Shown here piece after piece: positions 6,869 to 10,841 of a DNA stretch of 12,496 nt (its first letter is position 1; every line of letters begins with the position of its first letter). The notes beneath the pieces are model-generated. The model did not search any database. It saw nothing but the letters and a program-made list of their open reading frames with translations, and had not been told where the DNA came from. The translations under genes and the position numbers were made by a program. The DNA is from Bacteroidota bacterium (GTDB lineage: Bacteria > Bacteroidota > Ignavibacteria > Kapaibacteriales > UBA2268). The stretch is from NCBI GenBank assembly GCA_022708005.1, contig JAKIZN010000020.1:1-12496 (forward strand). Direction: 5' to 3'.

Positions 6869-7693
6869 ATGAACATAAATAGCCAAATTTCTCACTTCTT
6901 TCGCTCAATTGGCTTGATTTATTTTGCAGACCTTGTTCGCTACAAATTCAAGCAAATATCTATGCGTAGCGAAAATCAGAGTTTTAAAAGAAAGCATCCG
7001 CATTTTAAACTGCCGCCGGACTACTTGCTATATGAGTCCTTTCAGCTAAACTATACTTTATATTATGAAACAGGCAGAGAGACTGCCGAATGGCTCGCAA
7101 ATCATTTTAAAAAATATGTAGAGCTAAAGGATGTTAAAATTCTTGATTGGGGCTGCGGACCGGGTAGAGTGATACGCCATTTACCAGATTTCGCAGGGGC
7201 GAATTGCAAAATTTATGGTACAGATTATAATGAGCGTTCTATCGAATGGTGCAAAGCCAATCTTGAGCTAATCAATTTCAACTTAAATACGCTCGACGCC
7301 AAATTGCCCTATCCGAATAATTTTTTCGACGTGATATATGGCTTGTCAATTTTCACGCATTTATCTGAAAAGATGCACGCTGATTGGGTGGGCGAGTTAA
7401 TGCGGCTACTCAAGCCTAATGGTATACTCTTTATCACTACACAAGGCGATATTTATAGGAGCAAACTAATAGAAAGCGAGCGAAAAATATACGACGCAGG
7501 GCAGATAGTCGTTCGCGGAAAGGTCAAGGAAGGGCATAGGACGTTTTCTGCTTTTCACCCTGAAAAGTTTATGCGAAAGTTATTTGATAATTACGAAATA
7601 GCAACCCATATTCAACCCGAAGCAAGCGAGCAGAACCCATTCCCGCAAGATATTTGGATTATTAGAAAGCCTAATAATCCGCGGAGTGTGTAG
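6869..7693 (+). CDS. Class I SAM-dependent methyltransferase
   Basis: A 274-residue protein without a signal peptide. The Rossmann methyltransferase motifs are plain: motif I 'ILDWGCGPGR' (91-100), acidic end of strand 2 'GTDYN' (117-121), 'LPYPNNFFDVIYGLSIFTHL' (146-165) and 'LLKPNGILFITTQG' (180-193). About 85 residues precede motif I, and a C-terminal part of about 80 residues could form the substrate lid. It begins 11 bases after the glycosidase stop, with TAAGG overlapping that stop, so it is probably translated from the same message. The substrate cannot be told; a small-molecule or glycan/lipid acceptor is as likely as a protein. Confidence 0.88.
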   Translation: MNINSQISHFFRSIGLIYFADLVRYKFKQISMRSENQSFKRKHPHFKLPPDYLLYESFQLNYTLYYETGRETAEWLANHFKKYVELKDVKILDWGCGPGRVIRHLPDFAGANCKIYGTDYNERSIEWCKANLELINFNLNTLDAKLPYPNNFFDVIYGLSIFTHLSEKMHADWVGELMRLLKPNGILFITTQGDIYRSKLIESERKIYDAGQIVVRGKVKEGHRTFSAFHPEKFMRKLFDNYEIATHIQPEASEQNPFPQDIWIIRKPNNPRSV

Positions 7694-7706
7694 TCCTCTG
7701 ATTAAT

Positions 7707-7856
7707 CCCAAATAATTCATTAGGAACTCTAACTGACTGCGTATCCGTAATAAAAGATTAGGCTTTCAGATGATACTCTCACCTGCTACCTTATGAGACA
7801 GCCCCATCTGGTGAACAGCGAATAGGCAATGAAAAAGTTTCTATTGAATAATTTAG
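7707..7856 (+). repeat. MITE-like intergenic repeat, copy B
   Basis: About 150 bp, starting 13 bases after the methyltransferase stop. The left end CCCAAATAATTCATTAGG is identical to copy A's block and is followed by the shared CTCTAACTGA..TG and GTATCCGTAA. The right end ATTGAATAATTTAG (about 7843-7856) is a decayed inverted copy of the left. The centre differs from copies A and C: instead of the GTCCTACACC hairpin it carries CTTATGAGACAGCCCCATCT, which recurs inverted in the 10237-10409 element. The tail GAACAGCGAATAGGCAATGA is shared with copy D (18 of 20). Confidence 0.75.
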
Positions 7857-8043
7857 CTTCAATCAATTTTATTCACTTTTGGTATAGTTATGCAAAGAAT
7901 TTGATTTTTTATTAGGAATATTATTTTTTTTTTACGATATTTGTTTGTTGGATAAAATAAAATATTAACAAATAACGTTTAAAATCGTTTTAATGTAATA
8001 ATTGGCAATGGCAATAAAATATTTTTGTAATAAAGGAGGAATT
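7857..8043 (+). promoter_or_regulatory. AT-rich upstream region of the coiled-coil/LysM pair, with strong ribosome site
   Basis: No gene is seen here; the stretch is extremely AT-rich and must hold the promoter for the next two genes, but I could not find a box pair I trust. AGGAGG at 8034-8039 sits 4 bases before the ATG at 8044 and is the strongest Shine-Dalgarno in the window; it settles that start over an in-frame TTG at 8002. Confidence 0.5.
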
Positions 8044-8334
8044 ATGAAACTAAAGAAAATGGTCTCAGTATTGGGGCTAACTATGTCTCTGATGCTTTCC
8101 TCGTCGCTATTGACTGACTGCACTAGCAAAATCACAGAAGAGCAAATGGCTCAACTTCAGGATTTGCGTAGGCGCGAAAGTCAATTAAACCAAAATATAT
8201 CGACGAAGAATGCGGAGATTTCCAAAGTAGAGCAAGAGCTCAACGCTCGCAAATCGGAACTAACTAATTGCCAGAAAGACCGCGAATTTGTTAAGCAAAA
8301 ATTAGCTCAATGGCCCAATGTGTGGCCAGATTAA
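8044..8334 (+). CDS. Small exported coiled-coil protein, possible lipoprotein
   Basis: A 96-residue protein with an N-terminal signal (KLKK, then a hydrophobic run to about residue 23) and a cysteine at 26 in 'SLLTDCTSK'. The position suits a lipoprotein, but aspartate just before the cysteine is not a canonical lipobox. Residues 31-88 form a heptad-patterned, highly charged coiled coil containing one further cysteine (76), and the chain ends 'WPNVWPD'. Without a gap, residues 39-80 align to residues 44-85 of the LysM protein encoded 48 bases downstream, including the cysteine. It may be an Lpp-like envelope spacer or a partner of the LysM protein; no named family recognised. Confidence 0.75.
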   Translation: MKLKKMVSVLGLTMSLMLSSSLLTDCTSKITEEQMAQLQDLRRRESQLNQNISTKNAEISKVEQELNARKSELTNCQKDREFVKQKLAQWPNVWPD

Positions 8335-8382
8335 TGTCCTTAATCTATTCTAAAATGTAAAATTTTTAAAAATTGGAGAATT

Positions 8383-9168
8383 ATGAAAAAGATATTCATT
8401 TTAATTGGAGCAATTTTGTTTTCGAGTTCGGTGCTTTCGGCGCAGGTTGTTTTACCTCCTGCAAGCAAGCCAGACGCAGAGCTTACCAAAAAAGAAGCCG
8501 AGCTTAGAATACAAGATTTTCAGTCCCGCGTTGCTGAACTTGAAACAAAACTAAATGGCTTAAATGCTAAATATGATGGGATTCAAGAAGAATTAAAACG
8601 AGTTAATCAAGAGTTGCTCGACTGCCGCGACGAAATCAGAAAAATGCTTGGAGTAAGCGAAGCAGAAATCGATGCTTTTGGACAAAAATTAGGCGTTTTG
8701 GAAGGTAAAGTTCGTGCTATGAAATCACTTTCAGACGATCAACTTGCCGATAGAACTGATGAAATTAAAGCTTTAGAAGAAGAATGGAACAGTTTGAAAA
8801 CTAATAAAATAGCTATAATGCCACAATTCTTTGATAGAATGGTAAGACTTGGCAGAGACATCAAAGGGTTATATAGAGAAAAGAAAATCAATTCTTACAC
8901 TGTTGGTACTTGGGCAATAGACAAAGACTGCTTGTGGAACATTTCGGGCAAGATGGAAATTTACGGCGATCCTTTCCAATGGCCCAAGATATGGCAAGCG
9001 AATACAGACCAAATCCGCAATCCCGATATTATTCATCCGGGACAAATTTTGAAAATTCCTGCAAAGGGACCCAAGACTCCGGAAGAACTGAAGGCTGAAA
9101 GAAGATATTGGAGAAACAAGCGAGCTGCAGCAGCCAAAGAGGCTGAAAGCGCTACTCCCGGCAACTAA
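8383..9168 (+). CDS. Exported coiled-coil protein with C-terminal LysM domain
   Basis: A 261-residue protein. Residues 1-20 are a signal peptide ending 'SSSVLSA' before Gln21. Residues about 31-90 are a long coiled coil with one cysteine (81), then a helical linker to about 168. Residues 171-226 ('SYTVGTWAIDKDCLWNISG' through 'IIHPGQILKIP') are a LysM domain, which binds peptidoglycan; it contains an insertion ('MEIYGDPFQWPKIWQAN') that is usual for LysM variants in this bacterial group. The C-terminal 30 residues are rich in Lys, Arg, Ala and Glu. GGAGA precedes the ATG by 6 bases. It likely tethers something to the cell wall, perhaps the small coiled-coil protein just upstream. Confidence 0.87.
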   Translation: MKKIFILIGAILFSSSVLSAQVVLPPASKPDAELTKKEAELRIQDFQSRVAELETKLNGLNAKYDGIQEELKRVNQELLDCRDEIRKMLGVSEAEIDAFGQKLGVLEGKVRAMKSLSDDQLADRTDEIKALEEEWNSLKTNKIAIMPQFFDRMVRLGRDIKGLYREKKINSYTVGTWAIDKDCLWNISGKMEIYGDPFQWPKIWQANTDQIRNPDIIHPGQILKIPAKGPKTPEELKAERRYWRNKRAAAAKEAESATPGN

Positions 9169-9190
9169 TCTACAGTAAAAAAGTTTAAGA

Positions 9191-9226
9191 AACTGCTTGC
9201 TCAAACAGAGAGCAGGCAGTTTTTTT
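9191..9226 (+). terminator. Intrinsic terminator after the LysM gene
   Basis: AACTGCTTGCTC (9191-9202) pairs over 12 positions, with one wobble, with GAGCAGGCAGTT (9210-9221) around a 7-base loop, followed by seven T residues (9220-9226). It ends the 8044-9168 operon and leaves repeat copy C outside the message. Confidence 0.92.
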
Positions 9227-9233
9227 ATTTAAT

Positions 9234-9396
9234 CCAAATAATTCATTAGTGGCTCTAATTGAATGTGTATCTGTAAGGAAATGTTAGGTTTTAAGATGTC
9301 CTACACCTTCGAGGTGTAGGACATCTACTATTGCTCCCCTTCGCCTTTGGAGAAGGGGTTGGGGTTTGAGGTCAAAATTCTTATTGCATTATTTGG
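9234..9396 (+). repeat. MITE-like intergenic repeat, copy C
   Basis: A 163-bp element with left end CCAAATAATTCATTAG (9234-9249) and inverted right end TTATTGCATTATTTGG (9381-9396); TTAA lies next to both ends. The left half follows copy A: GGCTCTAATTGAATG, TTAGGTTTTAAG, and a perfect long hairpin at 9294-9326 (15-bp arms beginning AGATGTCCTACACC around a TCG loop). The right half is unlike the other copies and holds a second hairpin (9334-9370, CCCCTTC/GAAGGGG followed by GGGGTTTGAGG), so this copy looks composite. Confidence 0.78.
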
Positions 9397-9438
9397 TTAA
9401 CTTCACGAAATTGCTCGAGGCAACTTTTTTTATAATTA

Positions 9439-9470
9439 TTTGGTTATTATCGAAAAAATAGTTATTTTTG
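9439..9470 (+). promoter_or_regulatory. Bacteroidota-type promoter for tRNA-Cys (and probably efp)
   Basis: TTTG at 9439-9442 is followed after 20 bases by TATTTTTG at 9463-9470, a full match to the TTTG / TAnnTTTG promoter of Bacteroidota. Transcription would start about 6-8 bases before the mature tRNA end at 9482, as is usual for tRNA genes. The PLP-enzyme gene has the same arrangement. Confidence 0.6.
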
Positions 9471-9481
9471 TAAATTGTAAA

Positions 9482-9552
9482 GGTGTCGTAGCCAAGTGGT
9501 TAGGCAACGGTCTGCAAAACCGTGAACGCCGGTTCGAGTCCGGCCGACACCT
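9482..9552 (+). tRNA. tRNA-Cys (anticodon GCA)
   Basis: A 71-base cloverleaf: 7-bp acceptor stem GGTGTCG/CGACACC, D stem GCC/GGC, anticodon stem ACGGT/ACCGT around CTGCAAA (anticodon GCA), and T stem GCCGG/CCGGC around TTCGAGT. The discriminator base is U (9552), the identity element for cysteine. CCA is not encoded and must be added by nucleotidyltransferase. The elongation factor P gene starts 35 bases later with no strong terminator between, only a run of six T residues. Confidence 0.97.
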
Positions 9553-9587
9553 CTTTTTTATGTGAAATTTTAGACTTTTGGAGAAAA

Positions 9588-10151
9588 ATGGGAACAACCA
9601 GCGATTTAAGACCGGGCGCCGTCATCAAATTCAACGGTGAAAATTGCTTAATTATGGAATCAGAACATAGGACTCCCGGCAACCTTCGCGCTTTTTATCA
9701 AGTTAGAATGCGCAGTTTGAGAACTGGCAGAACGCTTGAAAATCGTTTCCGCTCAGGCGAATCTATTGACTTTGTGAGAGTGGAGAAGCACGATTATCAA
9801 TATCTTTATAAAGATGGCGACAATCTAATTTTTATGAACAACGAGACTTACGAGCAAATACCCGTCGATGGCTCTTTTTTGGGCAATGGCATTAACTTTT
9901 TGAAAGAAAATCAAATGGTTCAAATAGCGTTTGAAGAATCTACCGTTTTAAGCGTAGAACTGCCTCCTACCGTCAATCTTCGTGTTATCCATACCGAGCC
10001 CGGCGTAAAAGGCGACACAGCAACAAACGTGCTAAAGCCTTCAACTGTCGAAACAGGAGCACAGGTAAATGTTCCTTTATTCATCAACGAAGGCGACTTA
10101 ATCAAAGTTAATACAACCACTGGCGATTATATGGAAAGAGTGAAAGAATAG
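9588..10151 (+). CDS. efp: Translation elongation factor P
   Basis: A 187-residue EF-P with the usual three domains: N-terminal KOW-like (1-62), and two OB domains. Clear motifs are 'DLRPGAVIKFNGE', 'RTGRTLENRFRSGES', 'YLYKDGDNLIFMNNETYEQIPV', 'GVKGDTATNVLKPSTVETGAQVNVPLFINEGD' (split here: conserved C-terminal block, residues about 138-170) and the end 'VNTTTGDYMERVKE'. It binds the ribosome E site and relieves stalling at proline runs. The tip of the loop that carries a modified lysine or arginine in E. coli-type EF-P (PGKG) reads 'TPGNLRAF', with Asn32 at that place. The ATG follows TTTTGGAG by 6 bases; a longer frame running back into the tRNA is not real. Confidence 0.97.
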   Translation: MGTTSDLRPGAVIKFNGENCLIMESEHRTPGNLRAFYQVRMRSLRTGRTLENRFRSGESIDFVRVEKHDYQYLYKDGDNLIFMNNETYEQIPVDGSFLGNGINFLKENQMVQIAFEESTVLSVELPPTVNLRVIHTEPGVKGDTATNVLKPSTVETGAQVNVPLFINEGDLIKVNTTTGDYMERVKE

Positions 10152-10176
10152 CTCGTTTTCAATATATTATAAGTAT

Positions 10177-10206
10177 AAAAAAGCTGCCGCAAAAGGCAGC
10201 TTTTTT
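10177..10206 (+). terminator. Intrinsic terminator after efp
   Basis: AAAAAAGCTGCC (10177-10188) pairs perfectly with GGCAGCTTTTTT (10195-10206) around the loop GCAAAA, ending in six T residues. The symmetry of A and T tracts means it could also act on the opposite strand. Confidence 0.92.
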
Positions 10207-10236
10207 GTTTGAGTATGGTTACGAGATTATATCCAA

Positions 10237-10409
10237 TTGGCTTGAAGATGGGGCTGCCTCATAAGGATAAAAATCGTCTAAAATTGATAAAACAACCCAT
10301 CAAAATGATGATTTTACTTAAAAAAACTCAATGTAGGCGATTTATTAAGGTTATTTTTTTCTAAAAAAATTTTACTAATACTTATGAGACGGACCCGTCT
10401 TAAAGCCAA
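10237..10409. repeat. Second inverted-repeat element (MITE-like), copy E
   Basis: A 173-bp non-coding element with 29-bp terminal inverted repeats at 10237-10265 and 10381-10409 (24 of 29 match; core CTTATGAG.C.G.CCC.TCTT.AAGCCAA on the inner-to-outer strand). A second inner inverted pair is AAATCGTCTA and TAGGCGATTT. The left arm's AGATGGGGCTGCCTCATAAG is also present, inverted with one mismatch, in the middle of copy B (7789-7809). No transposase is encoded and no target duplication is evident. Confidence 0.65.
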
Positions 10410-10417
10410 GTTGTAAC

Positions 10418-10570
10418 GAACCCAAAGGGTTCAAATGTTTGTAGTAATGAATAACCGGAGATTTATACAACCCTGTAGGGGTCGCATTAGGTTAACATTA
10501 TACGACTCCGTAGGAGTCGAATTAGGTTATGCAATCTTATTTTCTACAAACATCAAATCCCTTCGGGATT
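10418..10570. repeat. Cluster of short palindromes (REP-like)
   Basis: Four hairpins in about 150 bp: GAACCC-AAA-GGGTTC (10418-10432), CAACCCT-GTA-GGGGTCG (10468-10484), CGACTCC-GTA-GGAGTCG (10503-10519) and AATCCC-TTC-GGGATT (10556-10570). The middle two are tandem units of period 35 sharing GTCGnATTAGGTTA after the stem. The outer two are flanked by inverted copies of one motif, TGTTTGTAG (10436-10444) and CTACAAACA (10544-10552). No gene is seen here. Confidence 0.7.
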
Positions 10571-10579
10571 AAAATAATT

Positions 10580-10694
10580 CCAAATAATGTATTAGAAACC
10601 TTTTGATACAACCCCATCTGAAGAACAGCGGATAGACAATGACCACGCCCCATTGCTCAACACACAGTCAGCTATAGTTATGATGAACTATTGG
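10580..10694 (+). repeat. MITE-like intergenic repeat, copy D (degraded)
   Basis: The left end CCAAATAATGTATTAG (10580-10595) differs from the family end at two bases; the right end ATGAACTATTGG (10683-10694) is a shortened inverted copy. Between them, CCCCATCTGAAGAACAGCGG and ATAGACAATGA align closely to copy B. The middle block CTCTAACTGA is lost, so the copy is shorter (115 bp) and probably old. Confidence 0.6.
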
Positions 10695-10740
10695 AAATAA
10701 ATTAACTATTTATGATTTATTGATTTATATTTATTAGTCT

Positions 10741-10802
10741 GTGCTTTTTTGCGAAAAATTTATTGACTTTGTGCTTTTTTTTTGCTAATTTTATTGAACT
10801 TT
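10741..10802 (+). promoter_or_regulatory. Tandem 30-32 bp direct repeats upstream of the OmpA-like gene
   Basis: Two adjacent units, each beginning GTGCTTTTTT and ending TTTATTGACTTT or TTTATTGAACTTT, lie 40-100 bases before the ATG at 10842. Across the pair, TTGACT (10763-10768) and TAATTT (10786-10791) are 17 bases apart, a possible sigma70-like promoter. The repeats could be duplicated operator or promoter sites; which protein would bind is unknown. Confidence 0.4.
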
Positions 10803-10841
10803 ATGCAGTAACGTTTGCTATCACTATCGAGAAGGTGCAAT

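Noticed and set aside
8020..8027. TATTTTTG as a promoter -7 box before the coiled-coil gene
   Set aside because: No TTTG lies about 20 bases upstream, and the implied start would fall on the ribosome site.
8002..8043. Upstream TTG start for the small coiled-coil protein
   Set aside because: AGGAGG at 8034-8039 and a proper signal peptide both point to the ATG at 8044.
8869..9204. 111-codon antisense frame opposite the LysM domain
   Set aside because: It runs into the terminator region and has no recognisable features, while the plus-strand LysM domain is unmistakable.
9522..9587. N-terminal extension of EF-P back into the tRNA
   Set aside because: The extra 22 residues are translated tRNA-Cys sequence; the ATG at 9588 has a ribosome site and gives the normal family length.
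9294..10570. CRISPR array from the many short palindromes
   Set aside because: The repeats differ in sequence, are unevenly spaced, lack unique equal-length spacers and have no cas genes nearby.
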